DNA of 64,000 bases from JANMDU01 sp043777675 (GTDB lineage: Bacteria > Pseudomonadota > Gammaproteobacteria > Burkholderiales > Burkholderiaceae_C). Positions 56,597-64,000 of this stretch are shown one piece after another. The stretch covers positions 62,001 to 126,000 of the forward strand of contig JAYWHR010000047.1 in assembly GCA_043777675.1 (NCBI GenBank), written 5' to 3'. The position numbers and the translations under genes were made by a program. The number at the start of each line of letters is the position of its first letter. The stretch's first letter is position 1. A model generated the notes under the pieces. The model saw only the letters and a list, made by a program, of their open reading frames with translations, was not told the origin of the DNA and searched no databases.

Positions 56597-58723
56597 TCAC
56601 GCCTTCAAAAAATCGACCTTGCCGCCCATCCAGCGCTCAATATGCTGCTGGACCAGCGCGGCATGATCACGCAACATCTCGGGAGCTATTGCGCGGATGC
56701 GCTCCAAGAGCGCAGCGTCTTCTGCCAAATCTGCAAAGCGCAAGAGCGCCGCGCCGCTTTGCCTTGCACCTAAAAATTCTCCGGGGCCGCGAATTTCTAA
56801 ATCTAGCCTTGCGATTTCAAAGCCATCGTTCGTGCCGGCCATGGCTTTCAAGCGCGCTTTGGCCAAATCGCCCAATCGGCCACTCTCTCCGGTCGAAAAA
56901 ATCAACACGCAGGCCGATGCCGCTGCGCCGCGCCCTACTCTTCCGCGAAGCTGATGCAATTGCGAAAGACCAAATCGCTCGGCATGCTCAATCACCATCA
57001 GGCTTGCATTAGGCACATCCACGCCGACTTCAATCACAGTGGTGCTCACGAGCAGCTTCATTTCACCACTGGTAAAAAGCGCCATCACAGCTTTTTTCTC
57101 CGCAGGCGGCATGCGCGAATGCAGCAAGCCGATCAGCATGCCAGGAAAGGCTTCGGTGAGCTCTTGATGCGTTTGCGTAGCGTTGCTCAGATCGAGCATC
57201 TCAGACTCCTCAATCAGAGGGCAAACCCAATAAACTTGCCGGCCTTGCGCAATCTGATCTTCGATGCGATCAATCACTTGCGGTTTGCGGCCATCAGAAA
57301 GCACCTTGGTAACAATGGGCGTGCGGCCCGGCGGCAACTCGTCGATCGTGGAGACGTTCAAATCCGCGTAATAACTCATGGCCAGTGTGCGCGGAATCGG
57401 CGTGGCCGTCATCATGAGCAAATGGGGCTCTTGAATTTGTGTTGCACCGGGCGCATTCATCTTCGCGCGCAAAGCCAAGCGCTGCGCCACGCCAAAGCGA
57501 TGCTGCTCATCAACGATGGCGAGCGCGAGGTTTTTGAAGATCACTTTATCTTGAATGATGGCATGTGTGCCCACCACCAATGCCGCTTGCCCGCTTTCTA
57601 TCAGAGCCAACGCTTCGCGCCGCTGCTTAGCCGTCTGGCTGCCGGTGAGCCATGCCACTTTCAGATCAAGAGGCTCAAACAACGGCGTGAGTAACTCTAC
57701 GAGTTTGCGAAAATGCTGCTCGGCCAAGATTTCGGTGGGCACCATGAGTGCGCATTGTTGGCCTGCATCGACGCAGATGGCAGCAGCGAGGGCGGCCACG
57801 ATCGTTTTGCCCGAACCCACATCGCCTTGCAGCAGGCGGTGCATTGGGCGCGTTTGCATCAGATCTTGCGCAATCTCTTCGCTCACGCGCCGCTGGGCTT
57901 TCGTTAAAGCAAACGGCAGCACCGCGAGCAGCTTCTCATGCGAGCCGCTGGGTTGAGCTTTCAAAGGCGGTGCATGCAGCGCATCGCGCTCCATTTTTGA
58001 AGTCAGCTGGGATAGCTGCTGCGCCAAAAGCTCTTCGATTTTGAGGCGCTGCCAAGCGGGATGCGTGTGATCTTCAAACTGAGCGAGCGTGACATCGGGC
58101 GCAGGGTAGTGCAAAAATGATAGCGCCTCACGCAGATTCCATGCCGGCTGGGCACCAATTTCCTTCAAAATTTGAGAGGGAATCGTCTCCTGCAGCGCCC
58201 CGCTCTGCTCTGCTCGCGCCAAACCATTCACTACAGCTTTGCGCAAGTAAGCCTGCGGCAGCCCCGCTACAGTGGAATACACCGGCGTGAGCGAAGTAGG
58301 CAGCGCGCTGCCAGCTGTTTTGCAGACCGGATGCACCATCGAGAATCCAAACATGCCGCCACGCAACTCACCCCGAGCACGAATCTTGTTGCCGATCGCA
58401 AGCTGCTTTTGCTGCGAAGGATAGAAATTCAAAAAGCGCAGCTGGCATGAATCTGTACCGTCATTCAATACCGCGACCAGCTGGCGGCGCCCTCGAATCA
58501 CGATCTCGCAGCTTGTGATTTCGCCTTCTATCTGCGACAAATCGCCATTCAACGCATCTTCTAGCTTGGTAATCTTCGTCTCGTCTTCGTAGCGAATCGG
58601 CAAGTGCAACGCGTAATCAATGGGTCGATGCAAGCGCAGTTTATCCAGCGCCTTTTCTGTGGCGGATTTGGGCTGCAGTTTAGTAACGACAGCTTGAGTC
58701 TTCAGTGCGGCTTTTTTCGGCAT
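56597..58723 (-). CDS. recG: ATP-dependent DNA helicase RecG
   Basis: A 708-residue RecG, which remodels stalled replication forks and Holliday junctions. It has the N-terminal wedge/OB domain (IEGEITSCEIVIRGRRQL, LRFLNFYPSQQKQL), then the helicase motifs LLQGDVGSGKTIVA, PTEILAEQHF, GTHAI, DEQHRFGVAQR, MTATPIPRT, and the C-terminal motifs VIEVGVDVPNA and QLRGRVGRG. MPKKAALKT is taken as the start; an ATG ten codons upstream is possible. The segment PAWNLREALSF in the conserved N-terminal region is repeat-encoded. Divergent from queA. Confidence 0.95.
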   Translation of the reverse strand: MPKKAALKTQAVVTKLQPKSATEKALDKLRLHRPIDYALHLPIRYEDETKITKLEDALNGDLSQIEGEITSCEIVIRGRRQLVAVLNDGTDSCQLRFLNFYPSQQKQLAIGNKIRARGELRGGMFGFSMVHPVCKTAGSALPTSLTPVYSTVAGLPQAYLRKAVVNGLARAEQSGALQETIPSQILKEIGAQPAWNLREALSFLHYPAPDVTLAQFEDHTHPAWQRLKIEELLAQQLSQLTSKMERDALHAPPLKAQPSGSHEKLLAVLPFALTKAQRRVSEEIAQDLMQTRPMHRLLQGDVGSGKTIVAALAAAICVDAGQQCALMVPTEILAEQHFRKLVELLTPLFEPLDLKVAWLTGSQTAKQRREALALIESGQAALVVGTHAIIQDKVIFKNLALAIVDEQHRFGVAQRLALRAKMNAPGATQIQEPHLLMMTATPIPRTLAMSYYADLNVSTIDELPPGRTPIVTKVLSDGRKPQVIDRIEDQIAQGRQVYWVCPLIEESEMLDLSNATQTHQELTEAFPGMLIGLLHSRMPPAEKKAVMALFTSGEMKLLVSTTVIEVGVDVPNASLMVIEHAERFGLSQLHQLRGRVGRGAAASACVLIFSTGESGRLGDLAKARLKAMAGTNDGFEIARLDLEIRGPGEFLGARQSGAALLRFADLAEDAALLERIRAIAPEMLRDHAALVQQHIERWMGGKVDFLKA
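58117..58150 (+). repeat. Dispersed GCCGGCTA repeat, copy 15 (inside recG)
   Basis: TGATAGCGCCTCACGCAG then ATTCCATGCCGGCTG, antisense to recG, encoding QPAWNLREALS. Confidence 0.85.
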
Positions 58724-58801
58724 TGCATAATTGTGCCTTGTCAGTTGCTGCATCGTGCAACAACTCTACTTGGAACGGGTTCGTTCAGCCCTCAAGATAC
58801 T

Positions 58802-59881
58802 ATGACTTTGATAGCAACTCGCGCAGATTCTATGCCGGCTACCCGGCAATTCAGCACTCAAGATTTCGATTTTGAGCTCCCTTCAGAGCTGATTGCCCAA
58901 CACCCCGCTGCCGAGCGCAGCGCCTCGCGTTTGCTTGATGGGCGCAGTTCTTCCGCAGCGCACCGCATCTTTAGTGAACTGCCTGAGTTGCTTGAAAAGG
59001 GCGATCTGCTGGTGTTTAACGACACCAAGGTCGTCAACGCGCGCTTGTTTGGCGAGAAGGCCACGGGCGGCAAGCTAGAGCTTCTTATTGAGCGCGTCGT
59101 CTCCGGCAACGAAGTGGTTGCTCACATGAAGGTCAGCAAAAAGCCGCGTATCGGCGATTGGTTGCATCTTTACGGCAACGACCGAGAGACGATCAAAGCC
59201 CAGCTGATCGGCCGCTGGCCAGATGATAACGGCGGACTATTTCGCTTCGAGCTTTCTCACGATCCGTATTGGGTGATGCAGCAGTTCGGCCACGTACCAC
59301 TGCCACACTATATTCAGCATGCCGATCAAGCGGAGGATGCACAGCGCTACCAAACCGTCTTCGCCAAACATCCTGGCGCAGTGGCCGCACCTACGGCAGC
59401 ACTGCATTTTGATGAAGGCTTGTTTGCACTGCTGAAAGCCAAAGGCATCGAACGCGCCTTCGTCACGCTGCATGTTGGCGCAGGCACTTTTCAGCCCGTG
59501 AAAGCCGAGCAGATTGCAGATCACACCATGTACTTCGAGCGTTACAGCATCCCGCTTGAAACATTGGAAGCGATTAAGCAATGCAAAGCTCGCGGTAGCC
59601 GCGTGATCGCTGTGGGGACAACAACTGTGCGCACGCTCGAGAGCTACGCGAAAAATCAACAAACCAGCGGCGACACGAATATTTTCATCACGCCCGGTTT
59701 CAAATTTGACATCGTCGACTTACTCATCACTAATTTTCATCTTCCCAAAAGTACGCTCATGATGCTGGTGAGCGCCTTCGCAGGCTATGAGCACATCATA
59801 GAACTTTATAAAACGGCTGTGCAAGAGCAATACCGCTTTTATAGTTATGGTGATTCGATGCTCCTGAATCGATCGGCATAA
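58802..59881 (+). CDS. queA: tRNA preQ1(34) S-adenosylmethionine ribosyltransferase-isomerase
   Basis: A 359-residue QueA, which transfers and isomerises the ribosyl part of AdoMet to make epoxyqueuosine in tRNA. Recognisable parts are FELPSELIAQHPAAERSASRLL, LVFNDTKVVNARLFG, VTLHVGAGTFQPV, GTTTVRTLES and the end TNFHLPKSTLMMLVSAFAGYE. Other QueA proteins begin close to DFxFELP; here about 20 residues precede it (MTLIATRADSMPATRQFSTQ), almost entirely encoded by a dispersed repeat. The ATG inside the repeat (58832, MPAT) is an alternative start. Neither start has a strong ribosome site. Confidence 0.95.
   Translation: MTLIATRADSMPATRQFSTQDFDFELPSELIAQHPAAERSASRLLDGRSSSAAHRIFSELPELLEKGDLLVFNDTKVVNARLFGEKATGGKLELLIERVVSGNEVVAHMKVSKKPRIGDWLHLYGNDRETIKAQLIGRWPDDNGGLFRFELSHDPYWVMQQFGHVPLPHYIQHADQAEDAQRYQTVFAKHPGAVAAPTAALHFDEGLFALLKAKGIERAFVTLHVGAGTFQPVKAEQIADHTMYFERYSIPLETLEAIKQCKARGSRVIAVGTTTVRTLESYAKNQQTSGDTNIFITPGFKFDIVDLLITNFHLPKSTLMMLVSAFAGYEHIIELYKTAVQEQYRFYSYGDSMLLNRSA
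58809..58842 (+). repeat. Dispersed GCCGGCTA repeat, copy 16 (queA 5' end)
   Basis: TGATAGCAACTCGCGCAG then ATTCTATGCCGGCTA, in the sense of queA, right after its ATG. Confidence 0.87.
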
Positions 59882-59920
59882 ACCGAAGCTGATAAGAATT
59901 TTTGCAACCGCTTACATGAA

Positions 59921-60628
59921 ATGCATAATCCGTGTCACATTGCCACCTTTCATCACGAGGAAAACAAGATTTTTACCATCAGTTTGCAAGAATTATGGAC
60001 ATTCATCCAACAGCCTTTAATTTGGATCAAGTGGGCCAAAGACCAAGGCCTGTGGGATTTTTTAACCGCCGGCGCTGGCTTATTGATATCTACTGCGCTC
60101 GTTAGCAAATGGAAAAAGAAAATTCCAGAATTTTCTGTTTTCCTAACCTACTCAATAGGTACTGGGCACAAAAACTATCCAAACGTTCTCAACATCGAAT
60201 TACGCAATTTGATGGATTCGCCTCTTGTGATTGGTCGACCTAATTTCAAGTTTACAAGTGGCTTGCGAGGCGGTCGGTTTGCTCACGGTAATACTGCGAC
60301 AGGTGACTATGAAATCAAATTTCGTCCTATCGGCGCTGATGGCCAAACCATCCTAGGATACAGCTACACCCACGTCATGCTGCGTCATCGTGAGCAAGCT
60401 TATAGTTATCTTCCTCTTCCTGAGGAGTGGAGTGAGCTAGACATACATGCACTGACAAATAATAAGCATGGCCTGAAATTTTGGCGCAGAAATAAAGGCT
60501 TAGGAACACTTTTCTTAAACGTCGTGCTACTTAAAGACGAGAAGCCTAAAGTTGTCATGATGGAAATCCCCATCACCAACTTGGTTCGCGGAAAAAAAGC
60601 GCCCATGTTGGGCCGAGAATGGGATTAG
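59921..60628 (+). CDS. Hypothetical single-span membrane protein
   Basis: A 235-residue protein I do not recognise. One likely membrane segment (FLTAGAGLLISTALVSKW, residues ~48-66) is followed by KKK and a ~165-residue domain rich in beta-strand patterns (FSVFLTYSIGTGHKNYPNVLNIELRNL, YEIKFRPIGADGQTILGYSYTHVMLRH in outline) that is probably cytoplasmic by the positive-inside rule. The start is uncertain, since an ATG five bases earlier is out of frame. Base composition is more AT-rich than recG-queA. It lies alone between queA and otsA. Confidence 0.55.
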   Translation: MHNPCHIATFHHEENKIFTISLQELWTFIQQPLIWIKWAKDQGLWDFLTAGAGLLISTALVSKWKKKIPEFSVFLTYSIGTGHKNYPNVLNIELRNLMDSPLVIGRPNFKFTSGLRGGRFAHGNTATGDYEIKFRPIGADGQTILGYSYTHVMLRHREQAYSYLPLPEEWSELDIHALTNNKHGLKFWRRNKGLGTLFLNVVLLKDEKPKVVMMEIPITNLVRGKKAPMLGREWD

Positions 60629-60984
60629 TGTCAAGCGGGAAACAGCATGGGTGCAGATGAGACCTTAGACAAAAACTCTCACCTATGGATTTGCTTAAAG
60701 ATTATCGTCAGTGCGGCTTGCCTACCAAACCTTCTCCTAAGGTCAGCTATCGGCGCGTACATTGCCGTGCTTTTTACAAAGGCGCTAACCCCGGGGACAA
60801 CTCGGTATAAAACACGCCAATCAACCCTTCGAAAGGGGTAGGTAATTTACACCGGCGCGACAGCCAATAAAGGTCTACGCTGATATCGCCGACTTTCATT
60901 CGCGGTGACATCCTACAGCCTAAGCACTGAAACTAGGCGATGCTAGTAGCAAATGAGTGCAGATGAAAAATTGCTAGGAATGTC
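60629..60984. other. 356-bp gap before otsA, with possible short leader frame
   Basis: No recognised gene. A 64-codon frame begins at 60647 (MGADETLDKNSHLW) but has no family resemblance. A second very short frame, MSADEKLLGMS at 60953-60988, shares its first residues and codons with it and ends in a TGA that overlaps the otsA ATG. It may be a leader peptide or chance. No clear terminator is seen. Confidence 0.3.
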
Positions 60985-62667
60985 ATGATTAACGATGCCC
61001 GCTATGCGCCAGTCTGCGGCGACGCTAGGGTGCCATTGGTCAAGAAACCCATAAAGCGTCCTGTGAAAAAAAGCGCTTCAAACACATGGGTCTACCCGCA
61101 GATTTGGGATGAGGCAGCACTGCGGCACATGCTGAAAGCGACGCTTGACGGCGATCAAATTATTGTTGCCTCAAATCGGCAGCCTTTCTCGCATGAAGTG
61201 ATTGACGGGACGTTCGTCATACAGCAGCCCGCCAGCGGCTTGGTGACTGCGCTTGAGCCCGTGGTGCGAGCTTGCAATGGAACGTGGATTGCTACAGGTC
61301 ATGGCAAGGCCGACAAAGAATTTGTTGATTCCTCAGACCGATGCGTAGCACCCGCCAACAACGGCACCTATAAATTACGCCGCATATGGCTCACGGCGCA
61401 GGAGGCGAAAGCATATTACGACGGTTTTTCAAATTCCGGCCTCTGGCCTTTGTGCCATACAGTGCATGTTCGGCCAACATTTGGAGAATTAGACTGGTTG
61501 CATTATCAGGCCGTCAACATCAAGTTTGCGAACGCAATCGTACAAGAAGCTCGCGGACCAGATCCGATTGTATTGATACAAGATTATCATTTGGCGCTTG
61601 TGCCCGCATTGGTGCGTGCATTGCTTCCAAGAGCCACGATAGTAAGTTTTTGGCACATTCCATGGCCGCATGCTCAACAAATGAGAATGTGCCCGTGGCT
61701 CAAAGACCTCACGCTTGGCTTGCTTGGCAGCGATATCGTTGGTTTTCAGACGGAACAACACGCGCGTAATTTTTCAGATTTAACGAAGGAGTACGGGCAA
61801 AGCGCTGCTACAGGTGATGCCATCAAAATTCCTAACGAGGGTCGTGCTGCTCGTATTCGAAACTATCCCATCTCTATTGCGTGGCCCGCACCGAAAGATC
61901 ATCTGGCGACACACAGTGCGAAATTTTGTAGAACCTTGGTGCAAAAGCAATTCGCTATACGGCCTAGCGAGCGGTTAATCGTGGGAATTGACCGGTTTGA
62001 CTATACGAAGGGCATCATTGAGCGATTGCAAGCCTTCGAGCAGCTGCTCATCCATCATCCCCGTTGGCAAGGTGAAGTACGCTTTATTCAAATAGCCGCG
62101 CCAAGCCGTCAAGGCTTGAAAGAGTACACTGATTTTCAACTAAACGTCTATCAAGAAGTCGCGCGTATTAATGCGTCTTTTGAATCACTGGGCGATCCGC
62201 CGGTTGTGCTTTTAGACGCCCAATACGATCAACACGAACTAGATCATTTTTATCGCTCAGCGGATGTTTGCGTCGTCACCAGTTTGCATGACGGGATGAA
62301 CTTAGTGTGTAAAGAGTTCGTCGCAGCGCGCGACGATGAACAGGGTGTTCTGGTTTTAAGCCAATTTGCGGGCGCTTCACACGAACTCGTTGACGCGTTG
62401 ATTGTCAATCCTTATCACATCACCCAAGTTGCCAAATCATTGCATCAAGCGCTCACCATGCCTCACAGTGAGCAGCAGCAGCGAATGCTTGCGCTCAGGC
62501 GCACCGTTAAAAGTGCAAATGTTTATCGATGGGCAGGCACAATTTTGGCGGATGTCGCAACACTTCGTTCGTCCATACCTGCGCGCATGAGCAGCCAGTG
62601 GCGCGAGCCTCTATCTTCCGGATTGTCGACTAACGCATCCACTTATAAGGTTCTTCAAAGAGCGTGA
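60985..62667 (+). CDS. otsA: Trehalose-6-phosphate synthase (GT20)
   Basis: A 560-residue GT20 glycosyltransferase that makes trehalose 6-phosphate from UDP-glucose and glucose 6-phosphate; a glucosylglycerol-phosphate synthase is the main alternative. Typical stretches are VSNR-like VASNRQPFSHE, WIATGHG, IQDYHLALVPALVRALLP, FWHIPWPH, LLGSDIVGFQTE, VGIDRFDYTKGIIERLQAFE and SLHDGMNLVCKEFVAARDDEQGVLVLSQFAGA in outline. It is longer than the ~470-residue minimal OtsA, with an N-terminal basic extension. AGGAAT precedes the ATG. It overlaps otsB by four bases. Confidence 0.9.
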   Translation: MINDARYAPVCGDARVPLVKKPIKRPVKKSASNTWVYPQIWDEAALRHMLKATLDGDQIIVASNRQPFSHEVIDGTFVIQQPASGLVTALEPVVRACNGTWIATGHGKADKEFVDSSDRCVAPANNGTYKLRRIWLTAQEAKAYYDGFSNSGLWPLCHTVHVRPTFGELDWLHYQAVNIKFANAIVQEARGPDPIVLIQDYHLALVPALVRALLPRATIVSFWHIPWPHAQQMRMCPWLKDLTLGLLGSDIVGFQTEQHARNFSDLTKEYGQSAATGDAIKIPNEGRAARIRNYPISIAWPAPKDHLATHSAKFCRTLVQKQFAIRPSERLIVGIDRFDYTKGIIERLQAFEQLLIHHPRWQGEVRFIQIAAPSRQGLKEYTDFQLNVYQEVARINASFESLGDPPVVLLDAQYDQHELDHFYRSADVCVVTSLHDGMNLVCKEFVAARDDEQGVLVLSQFAGASHELVDALIVNPYHITQVAKSLHQALTMPHSEQQQRMLALRRTVKSANVYRWAGTILADVATLRSSIPARMSSQWREPLSSGLSTNASTYKVLQRA

Positions 62668-63419
62668 CGCCTGGTCTTTTTTCCCCTTACGGATTGCATT
62701 CGATGCGACGACTGTCTGCTATGCCGTCATTGCTCGCCTTTGATCTTGACGGCACTTTGGCACCGCTGGTGCCGTTGCCTGCAAACGCTAAAGTGCCGGC
62801 TCATACCGCTGCGTATCTCAAAGCGCTATCCCGCGTCTGGCCACTCAGCGTCATTACGGGTCGTGCCATCAACGACGCGAAAGATAGATTGGGCTTTACG
62901 CCACAATACCTCCTTGGTAACCATGGCGCTGAGCGCGAATATGTTCCTGCGTCTGCTGCAATGATCACTCGACTTAACCGCTGCCGTGAGCATTTTCAAC
63001 GGCACAAAGCGGCAATGCAGGCGCGCTGGATCGTCTTGGAAGACAAGGGCCTCTCGCTGGCGCTGCACTACTCCCTTTGTCCCAATGTGCCCTTGGTCAG
63101 GACTTGGCTAGATAGGTTGATTGAACCCGTCAACCAAGAAATCTGCACAAGCCATGGACACAACGTCATGAATATCACGCCGATTGATGCACCTGACAAG
63201 GGCGATGGATTGCTGGACATCATGCATGACTGCCGCGCTTCGCATGCTTTGGTGATGGGAGACGACGTCAACGATGAGGTGGCATTTGAGAAAGCACCCG
63301 TAGGATCCGTCACTGTGCGAATTAGCTCAAGCCAGGAGCCGACTCAGGCAAAGTTCAGGCTGTCGACGCAATCACAAGTTGACCGCGTACTGACGACTTT
63401 GCTAGCACTGCGGCGTTGA
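62664..63419 (+). CDS. otsB: Trehalose-6-phosphate phosphatase (HAD)
   Basis: A 251-residue HAD phosphatase. The nucleophile motif FDLDGTLAPL, the motif II Thr in VITGR, the Lys region DKGDGLLDI and the acidic motif GDDVNDEVAF are all present. The GTG start overlaps the otsA stop (GTGA), so the two enzymes are translationally coupled and together make trehalose, a compatible solute for osmotic or desiccation stress. Confidence 0.92.
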   Translation: MTPGLFSPYGLHSMRRLSAMPSLLAFDLDGTLAPLVPLPANAKVPAHTAAYLKALSRVWPLSVITGRAINDAKDRLGFTPQYLLGNHGAEREYVPASAAMITRLNRCREHFQRHKAAMQARWIVLEDKGLSLALHYSLCPNVPLVRTWLDRLIEPVNQEICTSHGHNVMNITPIDAPDKGDGLLDIMHDCRASHALVMGDDVNDEVAFEKAPVGSVTVRISSSQEPTQAKFRLSTQSQVDRVLTTLLALRR

Positions 63420-63445
63420 ACGCAGTGTAGGGCGGAAAAAGCAGG

Positions 63446-64000
63446 CTACGCAAATCCTTCACGCTGCGCAACAGAACGTTCATCACGACACCACACCTCC
63501 AGCCGCATGTCAGGCTCTATCACTTGGCATACCTGAGTCAGTTCAGTTGTTCTTAACATCCGCTGCAACAAACGTTGATGTACTTCATCGCCACTGAACG
63601 CGCAACCTTTAATGATCCTGCGCCAATGGCAAACGACAACCGTACCACCCGGGCGCAGAGATGAGCTGATTCGGTCTGCAAGTCCGTCCAAATCTTCAGC
63701 GTTCAAGTAAAACCCAAATTCACTACAAACAATCAAATCAAAGGTTTGTGCAGGCCATTGCTGTGGCACCCAATGTTGTCTCACCCGCACATTTGACACA
63801 TCTGCCAATCTTGAGGTAGCAAGCGCAACAGCCTCTGAGGAACCGTCCGACACCATCAAATAATCACAGCGGGATGCCAATGCAACTGACAATTCCCCAT
63901 TGGCGCAGCCCGGCTCGTAGCCATGCGCATAGCGCAGCTGAGGCAGGCAAGCCAATGTGAGAGCGCGTTTGCGCAATTCATACCAGCGTGAACGGAATTG
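63446..64000 (-). CDS. SAM-dependent methyltransferase, NodS-like (5' end beyond window)
   Basis: The C-terminal 184 or so residues of a class I methyltransferase. Motif I is YEPGCANGELSVALA, motif II-like DLIVCSEFGFYL, then LRPGGTVVVCHW. The frame stays open to the window edge, and the upstream residues FRSRWYELRKRALTLACLP match the usual N-terminal region of NodS-like methyltransferases, so the true start is outside; an internal ATG at 63976 is not it. It converges with otsB across 26 bp. The substrate is unknown. Confidence 0.82.
   Translation of the reverse strand, partial: QFRSRWYELRKRALTLACLPQLRYAHGYEPGCANGELSVALASRCDYLMVSDGSSEAVALATSRLADVSNVRVRQHWVPQQWPAQTFDLIVCSEFGFYLNAEDLDGLADRISSSLRPGGTVVVCHWRRIIKGCAFSGDEVHQRLLQRMLRTTELTQVCQVIEPDMRLEVWCRDERSVAQREGFA

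Noticed and set aside
60647..60841. A 64-codon frame upstream of otsA as a gene
   Set aside because: No family resemblance, and two alternative short frames overlap it; reported only as part of the gap.
1..64000. CRISPR arrays, tRNA and rRNA genes
   Set aside because: No regularly spaced identical repeats, no cloverleaf with T-loop signature and no rRNA-like stretch was seen in intergenic DNA.

Overview
The window reads as chromosomal DNA of a betaproteobacterium of the order Burkholderiales, most likely Comamonadaceae-like. The signs are the conserved block CobD/CbiB-like, rsgA, phhB, M48 peptidase, orn; a TRAP plus a Liv-type ABC uptake system; ahpC-ahpF next to aroE; and a dispersed family of short GCTATT...AATAGC...GCCGGCTA repeats in the style of repeats seen in that family. 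I see no rRNA, tRNA, CRISPR array or intact insertion sequence. Species was not determined.

Layout. 0-3.5 kb: a secreted zinc-peptidase lipoprotein, a dienelactone hydrolase and a YqhA membrane protein. 3.6-15.5 kb (minus strand): an uptake and catabolism region with an atypical AroE paralogue, type II dehydroquinase, a TRAP transporter (dctQMP), a DapA-family lyase, a truncated HPPD/QuiC-like gene, a complete LivKHMGF ABC transporter and a normal aroE. Near-identical GTAC palindromes precede dctQ and livK, so the two transporters are probably co-regulated. 15.5-21 kb: ahpF and ahpC, then azlC-azlD with an aminotransferase and a divergent Lrp-type regulator. 21-23.7 kb: a LuxR-type response regulator and a hybrid histidine kinase, overlapping tail to tail.

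23.8-32.5 kb (plus strand) is the least ordinary stretch: a cysteine-rich secreted protein with a long Ala-rich helical segment, a DsbA-like oxidoreductase, an orphan TPR-plus-secretin lipoprotein, and a roughly 1,394-residue secreted protein made of about 17 tectonin-like beta-propeller repeats followed by two copies of a ~295-residue cysteine-bearing module. I propose this as a dedicated export and disulfide-folding locus for a surface protein; no other secretion genes are in view.

32.5-52 kb is mostly housekeeping: CobD-like, rsgA, phhB, M48, orn, an HTH regulator, a GGT-family enzyme, an EamA transporter, quinone reductase, a GT4 glycosyltransferase, an LpxH-like phosphoesterase, a nuclease, an Lhr-type helicase, succinate-semialdehyde dehydrogenase, a fatty-acid desaturase and pdxA. 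52.2-56.5 kb is a decaying small-protein operon behind a TetR gene with two tandem operators. Two SRPBCC genes in it each carry one in-frame stop, one DUF1428 gene survives only as its tail, and the TetR gene has run into a DUF4287 gene. The operon also carries an AAC(3)-I-type acetyltransferase. 56.6-64 kb: recG, queA, an unknown membrane-anchored protein, otsA-otsB and a methyltransferase cut by the window edge.

Three sequence-level themes cross the window: 17 copies of the short repeat, about half of them inside coding sequence and in different reading frames; three long inverted repeats built on a GACGCAAAGGTTACGCAGAA-type core; and several terminator hairpins that overlap or closely follow stop codons.
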